DNA of 55,009 bases from Flavobacteriaceae bacterium (GCA_009693635.1 SHWW01000004.1:1-55009); one strand, 5' to 3'. Shown: positions 1 to 11,285, counted from the first letter of the stretch. The notes: generated from the sequence alone by a model not told the origin. A program made the numbers and translations.

Positions 1-1761
1 GCTGAGAAATCAAAGCAAGTCGTTGCGAAAAAAGCCGTAATTACTGCTGATGCTGCAATTGTTGGCGATACATTGCAAATGACAAAACTTAAAAAATCTT
101 TGGGAAATTTTGCTTATTCTGCAATGTTACCTTTTGCAAAAGATACGGTTACAACAATTGAAAATGAATTCGTTCGCATTAAAATCGCTAATAAAGGCGG
201 TTATATTGTTGAGGCAATCTTGAAAAATTTTGAAAAAATCAAGAAAGGTTCTGGGGAATTAGTTGAATTGATTAAAGACAATAATTCAAATTTAAACATT
301 CAATTAGTAACCAACGACAATCATACTTTAAACACAAAAGAGTTGTTTTTTGAACCAACATTAACGAAAGTTGGTGTCAATCAAATTCTAACGATGCGAT
401 TGAAAGCTGGCGCAAATGAGTTTTTAGAATACCAATATACATTGAAACCAAACGATTATATGATTGGTTTTGATCTTCGTTCACAAGGTTTAAATAAAGT
501 TTTGAACACGAATAAACCGTTGGATTTAGAATGGGATTTGAAAACTTTCAGAACAGAGAAAAGTATTTCTTATGAAAACAGATATACCTTGCTTAATTAT
601 GAATATGACGACGAAAAATTCAATAATGTTAGTGATGGAAATAACCAAGAAGAAACACTGGAAAATGTCAAATTCATTGCTTTCAAGCAGCATTTCTTCT
701 CTACAATTTTATTAAGCGAAACACCATTTTCGAAAGCGGTTTTAAAGTCAAATAATTTAGTTGTTGACGAAAATAAAGATACAATTTTCATCAAACAATT
801 CAGTGCTAACGTACCTTTGGCGTTTGCAAACGGAGAAGTAAACTATAAAATGAGTTTGTATTTTGGACCTTCGGATTATAAAACTTTAAAGGTTTACGAT
901 AAAAACATTGAACAAATAATTCCATTAGGTTGGGGGATTTTTGGATGGATAAATAAATTTATTTTCATTCCATTATTCGGATTTTTGAGTTCTTATATTT
1001 CTTATGGAATCGCAATTATTTTATTCACTATTCTGATAAAAATTGCAATGTCGCCAATTACGTACAAGTCGTTTTTATCTCAAGCAAAAATGAAAGTATT
1101 ACGACCTGAAATTACAGAATTGGGGGAAAAATACAAAAAAGAACCAGCGAAAAAGCAACAAGAAACAATGAAATTATACAATAAAGCGGGTGTAAACCCT
1201 ATGGCTGGTTGTATTCCTGCATTAATTCAGTTGCCTTTTATGTATGCGTCATTTCAGTTTTTTCCATCAGCATTTGAATTAAGACAAAAAGGTTTCCTTT
1301 GGGCTGACGATTTATCTTCGTTTGATGAAATTGCAAAATTACCCTTCAACATTCCATTTTATGGAAGCCATATTAGTTTGTTTCCGATATTAGCTTCAAT
1401 TGCGATTTTCTTTTATATGAAAATGACTTCTGGCGATCAACAAATGGCGGCTCCAACTCAAGAAGGAATGCCTGACATGGCAAAAATAATGAAAATAATG
1501 ATTTATCTTTCACCGATAATGATGTTGTTTTTCTTCAATAGTTATGGGGCTGGATTGAGTTTGTATAACTTTATATCCAATTTAATTACGATTGGAATTA
1601 TGTTAGTCATTAAAAACTATATTGTTGACAATGATAAAATTCACACCCAAATTCAAGCTAACAAATTGAAAGAGCCCAAAAAGTTAGGTAAGTTTCAACA
1701 AAAAATGCAAGAAATTATGGAACAAGCTGAAGCTCAAAAGGCACAGCAAAAGAAAAAATAA
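1..1761 (+). CDS. yidC: Membrane protein insertase YidC (5'-truncated by window edge)
   Basis: Reading frame is open from base 1 (AEKSKQVVAKKAVITADAA...), and the C-terminal YidC/Oxa1 core is present (GWGIFGWINKFIFIPLFGFLSSY, NPMAGCIPALIQLPFMYASFQFF). The listed ATG at 73 is internal. Confidence 0.95.
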   Translation, partial: AEKSKQVVAKKAVITADAAIVGDTLQMTKLKKSLGNFAYSAMLPFAKDTVTTIENEFVRIKIANKGGYIVEAILKNFEKIKKGSGELVELIKDNNSNLNIQLVTNDNHTLNTKELFFEPTLTKVGVNQILTMRLKAGANEFLEYQYTLKPNDYMIGFDLRSQGLNKVLNTNKPLDLEWDLKTFRTEKSISYENRYTLLNYEYDDEKFNNVSDGNNQEETLENVKFIAFKQHFFSTILLSETPFSKAVLKSNNLVVDENKDTIFIKQFSANVPLAFANGEVNYKMSLYFGPSDYKTLKVYDKNIEQIIPLGWGIFGWINKFIFIPLFGFLSSYISYGIAIILFTILIKIAMSPITYKSFLSQAKMKVLRPEITELGEKYKKEPAKKQQETMKLYNKAGVNPMAGCIPALIQLPFMYASFQFFPSAFELRQKGFLWADDLSSFDEIAKLPFNIPFYGSHISLFPILASIAIFFYMKMTSGDQQMAAPTQEGMPDMAKIMKIMIYLSPIMMLFFFNSYGAGLSLYNFISNLITIGIMLVIKNYIVDNDKIHTQIQANKLKEPKKLGKFQQKMQEIMEQAEAQKAQQKKK

Positions 1762-1766
1762 ATTTA

Positions 1767-1793
1767 AAAGCACTCTTAACGGGTGCTTTTTTA
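1767..1793 (+). terminator. Rho-independent terminator after yidC
   Basis: AAAGCACTC-TTAAC-GGGTGCTTT followed by T-run. Confidence 0.8.
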
Positions 1794-1866
1794 ATAAACG
1801 GCTTATTTTTTGATTACATAAAAAATATAATTTTGAGTTTATAATTTTATAATTTATCCCCTAGTT

Positions 1867-2583
1867 ATGAAACAATTATTGATAGTATTTGCATTTATTT
1901 TTACAACATCTATTTTCGCACAATCTGATTTTAATAAATTAGATGAAAACGGTAAGAAAAATGGCGTTTGGAAAGGTGTTTATGAAGAATCAAAACGTCC
2001 TCGATATGAAGGTACTTTTGAACACGGAAAGGAAATAGGTTTGTTTACTTATTTTGAAGATTCTAAAGCTTCATCGATAATGGCGACCCGCGAATTTAAT
2101 AACAAAGACAATTCGGCATACACTATTTTTTACGACCAAAATAAAAATAAAGTAAGCGAAGGGAAAGTAATTAATAAAATTCACGAAGGTATTTGGACTT
2201 ACTATCATGAAGCTTCAAAAATTATTATGACTTTAGAAAACTACAAAAACGGAAAATTGGAGGGTTTAAAAACGATTAATTTTCCTTCTGGAAAAGTTGC
2301 CGAATTAACCAATTATAAAAACGGAATCAAGGAAGGAGCTTATAAAAAAACCGCTGAAAACGGTGTTTTACTTGAAGACTCATTTTATGTTAATGGCGAA
2401 ATTAATGGCGTTTCTTCTTTCAAAGATCCTGATGGATTAGTAGTTGCAAAAGGAATGTTCAATCAAGGAAAAAAAGTTGGAATTTGGTTGTTCTATGAAA
2501 ATGGAAAATTAGTAAGTAAAGACAATTTCAATAAACCTCGAAAAAAATTCCAAAAACGAGAAGCAATTAGAAAAGAGGAATAG
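1867..2583 (+). CDS. Secreted MORN/YwqK-like repeat protein
   Basis: Signal peptide MKQLLIVFAFIFTTSIFAQ; repeated G-x-W/GLxTxY-type motifs (ENGKKNGVWKGVYEESKRPRYEGTFEHGKEIG, NGKLEGLKTINFPSGKV). Confidence 0.75.
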   Translation: MKQLLIVFAFIFTTSIFAQSDFNKLDENGKKNGVWKGVYEESKRPRYEGTFEHGKEIGLFTYFEDSKASSIMATREFNNKDNSAYTIFYDQNKNKVSEGKVINKIHEGIWTYYHEASKIIMTLENYKNGKLEGLKTINFPSGKVAELTNYKNGIKEGAYKKTAENGVLLEDSFYVNGEINGVSSFKDPDGLVVAKGMFNQGKKVGIWLFYENGKLVSKDNFNKPRKKFQKREAIRKEE

Positions 2584-2611
2584 TTGAAATGAAATTCACA
2601 AGAATACTACC

Positions 2612-2641
2612 TTTGAAAAACTAAAATTTATGGTATATTTA
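2612..2641 (+). promoter_or_regulatory. Candidate Bacteroidota-type promoter of mnmA
   Basis: TTTG (2612-2615) - 18 nt - TATATTTA (2634-2641); near match to TTTG-N19-TAnnTTTG. Confidence 0.4.
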
Positions 2642-2682
2642 CATACCTTTTTTAGGTTTTAAAATCTTTCAATAAAATACAA

Positions 2683-3870
2683 ATGAAGCGTGTTGTAGTT
2701 GGACTTTCTGGTGGTGTTGATTCAAGTGTTGCAGCCTATTTGTTGCAACAACAAGGATATGAAGTCATTGGCCTTTTTATGAAAAATTGGCACGATGATT
2801 CTGTTACAATCTCTAATGAATGTCCGTGGCTTGAAGACAGTAATGACGCACTTTTGGTAGCCGAAAAATTAGGAATTCCTTTTCAAACGGTTGATTTAAG
2901 TAAACAATACAAAGAGAAAATCGTTGATTATATGTTCAACGAATATGAAAAAGGAAGAACCCCAAATCCTGATGTATTGTGCAATCGTGAAATTAAATTT
3001 GATGTTTTTATGAAAATCGCTTTAAGTCTTGGTGCCGATTTTGTAGCAACGGGTCATTATTGCAGAAAATTTGAAACCGAAGTTTACGGAAAAAAAGTAT
3101 TTCAATTAATTACTGGAGTTGATAATAATAAAGATCAATCATATTTTTTATGTCAATTATCTCAGAAACAATTATCAAAATCTTTATTTCCAATTGGGGA
3201 ATTAAGAAAGCCAGAAGTTCGTGAAATTGCTGCACAAATGAATTTGATTACCGCAGAAAAGAAAGATTCTCAAGGTTTGTGTTTTATAGGAAAAGTTAAA
3301 TTACCTGAATTTTTACAACAAAAATTAGAAAAGAAAGAAGGTTTAATTGTGCAAATTGACCCTCAAGATCTAATTTATATTCAAAATCCGACTGAATTTC
3401 AATCGGAAGAAGAAAAATTAGCATTTGAATCTCGGACTTTGTTTTATGAACCAAATATGGGAAAAGTAGTTGGAAAGCATCAAGGAGCCCATTTTTTTAC
3501 TATTGGTCAACGGAAAGGATTGAATGTTGGTGGAACTAAAGAACCTTTATTTATAATTGCTACAAATGTTGAAACCAATACCATTTATACCGGTTTAGGG
3601 TTTGAACATCCGGGTTTATTTAAAAAAGCATTGTTTATTGAAAAATCAGAAGTTCATTGGATAAGAGAAGATTTAGCTATTTCAAATGGAGAAACTATGT
3701 TGGTTATGGCTAGAATTCGGTACCGTCAACCTTTGCAAAAAGCAATTTTACACCAATTTGAGAGTGGAATGTACGTTCAATTTGAAGAAGCGCAACCTGC
3801 AATTACAGAAGGGCAATTTGTTGCTTGGTATTTGGAGGACGAATTAGTTGGTTCGGGAGTAATTTCTTAA
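2683..3870 (+). CDS. mnmA: tRNA-specific 2-thiouridylase MnmA
   Basis: [23 protein letters not shown]-loop; [41 protein letters not shown]. Confidence 0.97.
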   Translation: MKRVVVGLSGGVDSSVAAYLLQQQGYEVIGLFMKNWHDDSVTISNECPWLEDSNDALLVAEKLGIPFQTVDLSKQYKEKIVDYMFNEYEKGRTPNPDVLCNREIKFDVFMKIALSLGADFVATGHYCRKFETEVYGKKVFQLITGVDNNKDQSYFLCQLSQKQLSKSLFPIGELRKPEVREIAAQMNLITAEKKDSQGLCFIGKVKLPEFLQQKLEKKEGLIVQIDPQDLIYIQNPTEFQSEEEKLAFESRTLFYEPNMGKVVGKHQGAHFFTIGQRKGLNVGGTKEPLFIIATNVETNTIYTGLGFEHPGLFKKALFIEKSEVHWIREDLAISNGETMLVMARIRYRQPLQKAILHQFESGMYVQFEEAQPAITEGQFVAWYLEDELVGSGVIS

Positions 3871-3894
3871 TTTAGTACTTTAAAAACTATTTAA

Positions 3895-5505
3895 ATGAAA
3901 AAAATAATATTGATTCTTGTCTTATTTGTTTCTTATTTTTGCTATTCGCAAGAAGATGCTTGGGTATATTTTAAGGACAAACCTAACAGTCAATATTATT
4001 TTGATAATCCTTTACAAATGCTTTCGCAGCGTGCTTTGGACAGAAGAATTACACAAAATATTCCGTTGGATTTAATAGATATTCCAATTCATCAAGCTTA
4101 TATCGAACAAATTACTGCAACTGCTGGAATAACAGTTAAGGCAAAGTCAAAATGGTTGAATTGCCTACACATTCGCGGTTCACAAGTGGATATTCAAGCT
4201 TTGAGTTTGCTTTCATTTGTAGATCACGTTTCATTTGCAAACCGTACTTTGAATGTGGGCAGAAGATTTTCAAATTCTACTTTTAATCCTTTTAATAAGG
4301 TTTTAGAAACCCAAGTTACTTATAATTATGGTACTTCTGCGAATCAAATTCAAATGTTAAATGGGCATTTATTGCACCAACAAAATTATACGGGAACTGG
4401 AAAAACAATCGCTGTTTTAGATGCTGGTTTTCCAGATGTAGATGTTGCGCAACCGTTTCAAAGATTGCGTGATAACAACCAAATTTTAGGCGGATATAAT
4501 TTTGTTGATAGAAGTTCCAATTTCTATGCGATGAATATTCACGGAACTTTGGTGCTTTCTACAATGGGTGGATATACTAATAATCAATTAGTTGGAACAG
4601 CCCCTGACGCATCATATTATTTATTTGTTACCGAAGACAGTTCGTCAGAAAATCCTTTGGAAGAGTCACTTTGGGTCGAAGCTGCAGAAATGGCAGACAA
4701 TTTAGGTGTAGATGTAATCAATACTTCATTAGGTTATTTTGGATATGATAATCCAAATTACAGTCATACTTATACCGATATGAATGGAATATCAGCCTTC
4801 AGTTCTCGAGGTGCCAACGTTGCTTTTAGCAGGGGAATGATAGTTGTGGTTTCTGCTGGAAATTCAGGAAATTCTACAAACGTTCATATTGGAGCTCCTG
4901 CAGATGCGATTAAAGCTTTGACTGTTGGTGCAGTGGATTCTGCTCGAAATTATGCGAGTTTCAGTTCAATCGGCCCCTCATTTGACGGAAGGGTTAAACC
5001 CGATGTAATGGCACAGGGATTAAATGCTGTACTTTCTTATCCAAGCGGAACGATTTCAACAAATAGTGGCACTTCATTTTCTGGACCAATTATAGCAGGA
5101 ATGGTCGCGAGTTTTTGGCAGGCTTTCCCAACATTTACAAATACTCAAATAGTACAATTTATAAAAGAATCTTCAGATCATTTTACAAATCCTAATCCTC
5201 AATATGGCTATGGAATTCCTAATTTTCAATTGGCTTTAACCAATGCTTTTTCAAGTATGGAGTTTAATTCAGATTTAATTTCTGTCTATCCAAATCCTGT
5301 AAAAGACTTAGTTTATTTTTCAATTCCAACAATTGGTTCATCCAAAGAAATTAGCATTTACAATAGTTTAGGTCAAATGGTAATTAATCAAAGTAGCTTA
5401 AATCAGATTCAAAACATATCGTTGCAGCCATTAGAAAGCGGTATTTATTTTTATAAAATTGCTCTTGCAAATGGAACTAAAATCGGAAAAATTATTAAAG
5501 AATAA
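3895..5505 (+). CDS. Secreted S8 (subtilisin-like) serine peptidase with T9SS type A C-terminal sorting domain
   Basis: Catalytic motifs VLDAGFPD, NIHGTLVLS and SGTSFSGPIIAG; C-terminus ISVYPNPVKDLVYF...YNSLGQMV...LESGIYFYKI typical of Por-secretion domain. Confidence 0.93.
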   Translation: MKKIILILVLFVSYFCYSQEDAWVYFKDKPNSQYYFDNPLQMLSQRALDRRITQNIPLDLIDIPIHQAYIEQITATAGITVKAKSKWLNCLHIRGSQVDIQALSLLSFVDHVSFANRTLNVGRRFSNSTFNPFNKVLETQVTYNYGTSANQIQMLNGHLLHQQNYTGTGKTIAVLDAGFPDVDVAQPFQRLRDNNQILGGYNFVDRSSNFYAMNIHGTLVLSTMGGYTNNQLVGTAPDASYYLFVTEDSSSENPLEESLWVEAAEMADNLGVDVINTSLGYFGYDNPNYSHTYTDMNGISAFSSRGANVAFSRGMIVVVSAGNSGNSTNVHIGAPADAIKALTVGAVDSARNYASFSSIGPSFDGRVKPDVMAQGLNAVLSYPSGTISTNSGTSFSGPIIAGMVASFWQAFPTFTNTQIVQFIKESSDHFTNPNPQYGYGIPNFQLALTNAFSSMEFNSDLISVYPNPVKDLVYFSIPTIGSSKEISIYNSLGQMVINQSSLNQIQNISLQPLESGIYFYKIALANGTKIGKIIKE

Positions 5506-5538
5506 ACATTCAAATAATCACATGATGCCATTTATTAA

Positions 5539-6477
5539 ATGAACAGAATCACACAACTTTTCAATATTAAATACCCAATTATTCAAGGTGGAATGATTTG
5601 GAATAGTGGTTACAAATTGGCTAGCGCCGTAAGTAATGCTGGTGGTTTAGGATTAATTGGCGCAGGCTCAATGTATCCTGAAGTATTACGAGAACATATT
5701 CAAAAGTGTAAAAAAGCAACTGAGAAACCTTTTGGAGTAAATGTTCCGATGTTGTATCCAAATATTGAAAAAATTATAAAAATTATTGTTGAAGAAGAAG
5801 TTAAAATTGTTTTTACATCAGCAGGAAATCCTAAAACTTGGACGTCATTTCTAAAAGAAAAAGACATTACAGTAGTTCACGTGGTCAGCAGTTCAAAATT
5901 TGCTTTAAAAGCACAAGAAGCTGGTGTTGATGCAGTTGTTGCTGAAGGTTTTGAAGCTGGAGGACATAATGGAAGGGAGGAAACGACAACATTAACATTA
6001 ATTCCGATGGTAAAAGAGCATCTTTCTATTCCATTAATTGCTGCTGGCGGAATTGCCACAGGAAGAGGAATGTTGGCAGTTATGGTCTTAGGTGCGGATG
6101 GAGTTCAAATAGGTTCAAGATTTGCGGCTTCTTTGGAATCTTCATCACATCAAAATTTTAAGAAAGCAATAATCAATATAAAAGAGGGAGATACGCAAGT
6201 AACTTTGAAAGAATTGGCTCCAGTTCGTTTGATTAAAAATAAGTTTTATGACGATCTTCAGGAATTGTATAAAAAAGCTCCAACTCAACAAGAATTGAAA
6301 ACTTTATTGGGAAGAGCAAGAGCAAAAAAAGGGATGTTTGAAGGTGATTTAGTCGAAGGGGAATTAGAAATTGGTCAAATTGCAGGATTAATTCATGAAA
6401 TAAAATCAGCGGCAGCAATCATAGATGAAATTTTTTTAGAGTTTGAAATTGCAAAGAAAGAAGTTCTAAAATTATAA
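5539..6477 (+). CDS. Nitronate monooxygenase / FabK-like FMN enzyme
   Basis: NIKYPIIQGGMIWNSGYKLASAVSNAGGLGLIGAG; EGFEAGGHNGREE; IAAGGIATGRGMLAVMVLGADGVQIGSRF. Confidence 0.9.
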   Translation: MNRITQLFNIKYPIIQGGMIWNSGYKLASAVSNAGGLGLIGAGSMYPEVLREHIQKCKKATEKPFGVNVPMLYPNIEKIIKIIVEEEVKIVFTSAGNPKTWTSFLKEKDITVVHVVSSSKFALKAQEAGVDAVVAEGFEAGGHNGREETTTLTLIPMVKEHLSIPLIAAGGIATGRGMLAVMVLGADGVQIGSRFAASLESSSHQNFKKAIINIKEGDTQVTLKELAPVRLIKNKFYDDLQELYKKAPTQQELKTLLGRARAKKGMFEGDLVEGELEIGQIAGLIHEIKSAAAIIDEIFLEFEIAKKEVLKL

Positions 6478-6519
6478 AATAAATTTAAAAAATAAAGACA
6501 ATTGAATAAAGATATAAAT

Positions 6520-6969
6520 ATGAAAATAATAAAAACTCTATTCTTATTTATGTTTTTTAGTATTGGAATTCAAAAAACATATTGTCAAACCTATAAATTT
6601 GTAGCTACAAGTTTTAGTGTTATGGAAAAAGTCTCTAATGGAGCTTGGGGAAGTTGGTCAGATTTGCAACCCGTTAATATTATTATCACTTTAGATACAA
6701 ACAAGAACCGAATAATTGTTTATTCTAAAGAAATCCAGTTGTATGAAATTCAAAATTATGAACAAAGACAAGATGGTCAATCCGATGAAATCTATCCTTT
6801 TGTTTGTAAAGATATTGATGGAGAAGATTTTACAATTTCAATTATCACAAGGAAAAGTCAAGAAAATAGGAAGCAATTGTATATTAATCATAGGAATGTA
6901 ATAATTGTTTATAACATAGTTAACTTTCTTGATAAAGAAATAAATAGAGAATCTACCATAAAGAAATAA
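6520..6969 (+). CDS. Hypothetical secreted protein
   Basis: Signal peptide MKIIKTLFLFMFFSIGIQKTYCQ; the listed TTG start at 6502 is probably too early, ATG at 6520. Confidence 0.6.
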   Translation: MKIIKTLFLFMFFSIGIQKTYCQTYKFVATSFSVMEKVSNGAWGSWSDLQPVNIIITLDTNKNRIIVYSKEIQLYEIQNYEQRQDGQSDEIYPFVCKDIDGEDFTISIITRKSQENRKQLYINHRNVIIVYNIVNFLDKEINRESTIKK

Positions 6970-7029
6970 TCATGAAATTTTAATAGCTACCATTTATTTC
7001 TAAATTATATAAATTTTAATCAAAGTTCT

Positions 7030-8445
7030 TTAAAATTTATTTTCTACTTCAGCAGCTTGTAACATTAAATTATGTAAATCAGTATTTTTTATAAAAGAAT
7101 TTAAAAGTTCGCTTCCAGGTCCAAACATAGCTAATTCACTATAATCTGAAGAATGATCCATACTAATCCAGCCAACAGAATTGTGTGTTTTTTGTATATC
7201 AGATAGCAATTTAAAAGGCAAATGTTTCGGATTATACAATCCGTCTTCCATTTTTATATCAGAATAAAAACTTAAAATTAATTTTGCATCGCCCTCTTGC
7301 AATGCTAATTTTGTAGCAAATTCAATTCTTTCGACAATCTGACTTGAAGTAGTTTCTTTTTCAATCCCATTTAAAATCCAGTCGTTAGTTTGCTTATAGT
7401 TTTGAATAGAATCAAAATTTTCATTAACAGCTTTTCCATAAATTAAGCCGGGATTTGCATTTCCATGATCGGTAGTTATAATTACTAATGTATTTTCATT
7501 TTCTTTAGCAAAATCAATAGCTACTTTAATAGCTTCATCGAGCGCTACTTGGTCATAAATTAATCCTGTAATATCATTTGCGTGTGCAGCCCAATCTACT
7601 TTTCCAGCTTCAACTTGCAACACAAATCCATTTGGATTATTTTTCATTTTATCAATTGCACGTATTGTCATTTCAGCTAATGTTGGGGAAGAATTAGTTA
7701 ATTCCTTACTACTTTCTCTATCTTTAGAATAAGGTAATCCATCGATATTGAAGACCCCTAAAATAGGTTTGCTGTTATCAATGGATAACATTTCGGATCT
7801 ATCTTTTACTACATTGTAGCCTTTTGAAATAAAATCTTGGTATAAATCTTTTTTATCTTTTCGGTTTTTAGAGGAGAAGAATTTATCGCCACCACCCATC
7901 ATAATGTCAAATTTCAAATCGAGATACATTTCTGCAATTGCTTCTTGACTATTTCTGCTTTTTGAAGCGATACAAAAACCTGCAGGTGTTGCGTGAGTAA
8001 TTGGAACTGTTGTAACACACCCCGCCATTTTGCCTGCTTTTTTGAATTTTTGCCAAATTGGTAAATATTCTTCGCCATTTACTCCTACATTCAAAGAACC
8101 ATTTTTCACACGAAAACCACTTCCCCACGATGAACTTGCGGCAGCAGAATCAGTAACAATTGATGATGCCGAAGTCATGTCCATCAAGGATCTTTTGACA
8201 CGATTATCTTTGTATAATTCAATCCAATTACTACCTTTTCCTGTTTTTCGATTTAAATACAAATCTACCATATTTAGGGTACCTGAACTCATGCCATCAC
8301 TAATAATGACAATAATGTTTTTGGCTATTTTATTTTTATTGGAACTATCAAAAACAATTTTTTGCCCAATACTTTGAAAAGGATTTATGATTGTAGAGCC
8401 TATAGCTGCAAGTGAGCCATTTTTAAAAAACTTTCTTCTATCCAT
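7030..8445 (-). CDS. Alkaline phosphatase family protein
   Basis: IIVIISDGMSSGTLNMV; VTDSAAASSSWGSG; VEAGKVDWAAHANDITGLIYDQVALDEAI; IITTDHGNANPG. Confidence 0.9.
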   Translation of the reverse strand: MDRRKFFKNGSLAAIGSTIINPFQSIGQKIVFDSSNKNKIAKNIIVIISDGMSSGTLNMVDLYLNRKTGKGSNWIELYKDNRVKRSLMDMTSASSIVTDSAAASSSWGSGFRVKNGSLNVGVNGEEYLPIWQKFKKAGKMAGCVTTVPITHATPAGFCIASKSRNSQEAIAEMYLDLKFDIMMGGGDKFFSSKNRKDKKDLYQDFISKGYNVVKDRSEMLSIDNSKPILGVFNIDGLPYSKDRESSKELTNSSPTLAEMTIRAIDKMKNNPNGFVLQVEAGKVDWAAHANDITGLIYDQVALDEAIKVAIDFAKENENTLVIITTDHGNANPGLIYGKAVNENFDSIQNYKQTNDWILNGIEKETTSSQIVERIEFATKLALQEGDAKLILSFYSDIKMEDGLYNPKHLPFKLLSDIQKTHNSVGWISMDHSSDYSELAMFGPGSELLNSFIKNTDLHNLMLQAAEVENKF

Positions 8446-8522
8446 CTTTGGATTTTAATTTTTCCAAAGGTAAAAAAAGTATTTTCAATTAATGTTTAAA
8501 AGTATATTTTTTAATAAAAAAT

Positions 8523-9728
8523 TTAACTAAATAGTTTAATTTGATTTTTTAATAAATCTTCAAAAGTTTCTCGTTCGCGAATTAAGATTCCTTTTCCATC
8601 TTTCCACAAAACCTCTGCTGGTTTATATCTAGAATTGTAATTGGAAGCCATTGAAAAACAATACGCGCCAGCATTTCTAAAACATAGAAAATCACCTTCT
8701 TTAATTTCAGTAATTTTGCGATTATTGCCAAAAGTGTCAGTTTCACATATATAACCTACTACAGTATAAAAACGTTCTTTTCCTTTTGGGTTAGAAATGT
8801 TTTCGATATGGTGTTGTGACCCATATAACATTGGTCGAATCAAGTGATTGAAACCACTGTCAATTCCTGCAAAAACTGTAGAAGTAGTTTGTTTCACAAC
8901 ATTTACTTTTGCTATAAAGTATCCTGCTTCACTCACTAAAAATTTTCCTGGCTCAAAGGCCAATGTTAATTCTCTTCCGTAAGAAGCTTCAAAAGCTGTG
9001 AATCTTTTTGATAACTTTCTACCTAATTCTTCAATATTTGTTTCAATATCACTTTTGTTATAAGGAACTTTAAAACCACTTCCGAAATCTAAGAAGTCTA
9101 AAGTTTTGAAGTTGGTGGCCGCTTCAAATAAAATTTCTGCTGCATAAAGAAATACTTCAATATCTAATATATCAGAGCCCGTATGCATGTGGATTCCGTT
9201 AATGTGCATTTTAGTATTTTCTACAATTCTCAAAATATGTGGCATTTGATGAATTGAAATACCAAATTTACTATCAATATGGCCCACAGAAATATTTGAA
9301 TTTCCACCAGCCATTACATGTGGATTAATACGAATACAAACAGGAATGTTTGGATGTTTTGTTCCAAAATGTTCTAAAACTGAAAGGTTATCAATATTAA
9401 TTTGAACACCAAGAGCAGCAGCTTCTTCAATTTCTTCAAATGAAACTCCGTTAGGTGTATAGATGATTTGTTGTGGTTCAAAACCTGCATATATTCCTAA
9501 TTTCACTTCTTGAATTGAAACGGTATCTAAATTAGATCCTATGGATTTTAATAACTGAAGAATAGCTATATTAGACAATGCTTTTGCAGCATAATTGATC
9601 CGTAATCTTGGTACTTTTGCGAAAGCATTAGTTAGTCTTTTATATTGTGACTGGATTTTTTCTGCATCATATACATACAATGGACCTCCAAATTCTTCTG
9701 CTAATTTTACTAATTCTTGTGGCTGCAT
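8523..9728 (-). CDS. lysA: Diaminopimelate decarboxylase
   Basis: INYAAKALSN PLP-lysine region; HIDSKFGIS; GICETDTFG-like motif (GYICETDTFGNNR); FRNAGAYCFSMASNYNSRYKPAEVL. Confidence 0.95.
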   Translation of the reverse strand: MQPQELVKLAEEFGGPLYVYDAEKIQSQYKRLTNAFAKVPRLRINYAAKALSNIAILQLLKSIGSNLDTVSIQEVKLGIYAGFEPQQIIYTPNGVSFEEIEEAAALGVQINIDNLSVLEHFGTKHPNIPVCIRINPHVMAGGNSNISVGHIDSKFGISIHQMPHILRIVENTKMHINGIHMHTGSDILDIEVFLYAAEILFEAATNFKTLDFLDFGSGFKVPYNKSDIETNIEELGRKLSKRFTAFEASYGRELTLAFEPGKFLVSEAGYFIAKVNVVKQTTSTVFAGIDSGFNHLIRPMLYGSQHHIENISNPKGKERFYTVVGYICETDTFGNNRKITEIKEGDFLCFRNAGAYCFSMASNYNSRYKPAEVLWKDGKGILIRERETFEDLLKNQIKLFS

Positions 9729-9745
9729 TACTATTTAATTTTAAG

Positions 9746-9776
9746 CAAATTTATAGTTATATCTATCGTAATCAAA
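9746..9776 (-). promoter_or_regulatory. Promoter of lysA (Bacteroidota sigma type)
   Basis: On the minus strand TTTG - exactly 19 nt - TAAATTTG, about 18 nt before the lysA ATG. Confidence 0.7.
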
Positions 9777-9830
9777 GCAAATTGATTTTAATAACAAATA
9801 ATAACAAAATGTTATATTTGTAACAAATAA

Positions 9831-11285
9831 TCATAAATTCGGCAAATCCCCATTTCCTTTTGTAGGTAAATTAGTAGAACCCATTAAATACAAATCGACT
9901 ATTCGAGCGGCTTCACGACCTTCAGAAATTGCCCAAACAATTAAAGACTGTCCCCGACGCATATCACCAGCTGTAAAAATATGAGGTTTGTTAGTTTGAT
10001 AATTCGAAGCTTTATAATTATTTCTCATATCTATTTCTAAACCCAATTTTTCGCTTAAAGTTTTTTCAGGACCTGAAAATCCAAGTGCTAACAAAGCCAA
10101 TTCGCAAGGCCAAATTTTCTCAGAACCTTCTTTTTCTATCAATTCAGGCTGTTGTCCAGGAATTGTTTTCCAAGCAACTTCAATAGTCTTTAATCCAACT
10201 AATTCTCCTTTTTCGTTTGCGATGAATTCTTTGGTATTGATGAGCCAATTTCTATCGCAACCTTCTTCGTGTGAAGAGGATGTTTTGAATTGCAGCGGCC
10301 AGAAGGGCCAAGGGGTATTTACACTTCTTCCAACGGGTGGTTTTGGCATAATTTCAAAGTTTGTGACCGTTTTTGCTCCTTGACGGTTAGAAGTTCCAAC
10401 ACAATCTGAACCCGTATCACCGCCTCCAATTACAATTACATTTTTATCTTTTGCTAAAATTTGATTTGGGATTGTTTCCCCATACAATGATTTTGTTTGC
10501 TGTGTTAAAAAAGTCATCGCTTGAAAAACTCCCTTACTTTCAATACCTTTTGTTGGCAAACTTCTGCTTTCTGTTGCACCTCCACATAACACTATAGAAT
10601 CGAATGCATTGAGTTCTTCAACACTATAATTAACACCAACATTTATATTGACTTTAAATACAACTCCTTCGGCTTCTAAGACTTTTACTCGACGATCAAT
10701 TATTCCTTTTTCCAGTTTAAAATTTGGAATTCCATACCTTAATAATCCACCGATGGCATTGTCTCTTTCGAAAACAGTAACAGTGTGTCCTGCACGATTT
10801 AGTTGTTGTGCCGCGGCTAATCCAGCAGGTCCAGAACCAATAACAGCTATAGTTTTTCCAGTTCTCGATGTTGGTATTTGAGGTTTAATCCAACCTTCAG
10901 CAAAGCCTCTTTCGATGATATTTTTTTCGATATTTTCAATGGCTACAGGTTCGCTAATGATTCCCAGCACACATGATTTTTCACATGGAGCAGGGCATAG
11001 GCGTCCCGTAAATTCAGGAAAATTATTAGTAGATTGCAAAATTTCTAAAGCACCTTGCCATTCTTCCTGATATACCATATCATTGAAATCGGGAATTAAA
11101 TTTCCCAATGGACAAGAGCTGTGACAAAACGGAATACCGCAATCCATGCACCGTGAACCTTGTTCTTTTATTTTTTCATTTGATAACGGAATAGCAAATT
11201 CATTGTAATTTGATACCCGCTCTAAAATAGCAACATTACTTTCGTCGGTCCTTGTAAATTCTTTAAATCCTCCTATTTTTCCCAT
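9831..11285 (-). CDS. gltD: Glutamate synthase small subunit
   Basis: [78 protein letters not shown]. Confidence 0.97.
   Translation of the reverse strand: MGKIGGFKEFTRTDESNVAILERVSNYNEFAIPLSNEKIKEQGSRCMDCGIPFCHSSCPLGNLIPDFNDMVYQEEWQGALEILQSTNNFPEFTGRLCPAPCEKSCVLGIISEPVAIENIEKNIIERGFAEGWIKPQIPTSRTGKTIAVIGSGPAGLAAAQQLNRAGHTVTVFERDNAIGGLLRYGIPNFKLEKGIIDRRVKVLEAEGVVFKVNINVGVNYSVEELNAFDSIVLCGGATESRSLPTKGIESKGVFQAMTFLTQQTKSLYGETIPNQILAKDKNVIVIGGGDTGSDCVGTSNRQGAKTVTNFEIMPKPPVGRSVNTPWPFWPLQFKTSSSHEEGCDRNWLINTKEFIANEKGELVGLKTIEVAWKTIPGQQPELIEKEGSEKIWPCELALLALGFSGPEKTLSEKLGLEIDMRNNYKASNYQTNKPHIFTAGDMRRGQSLIVWAISEGREAARIVDLYLMGSTNLPTKGNGDLPNL

Noticed and set aside
1867-2583. YwqK-family label suggesting a toxin-antitoxin system
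   Set aside because: No partner toxin nearby; the protein is a secreted MORN-like repeat protein, and the family name is misleading.
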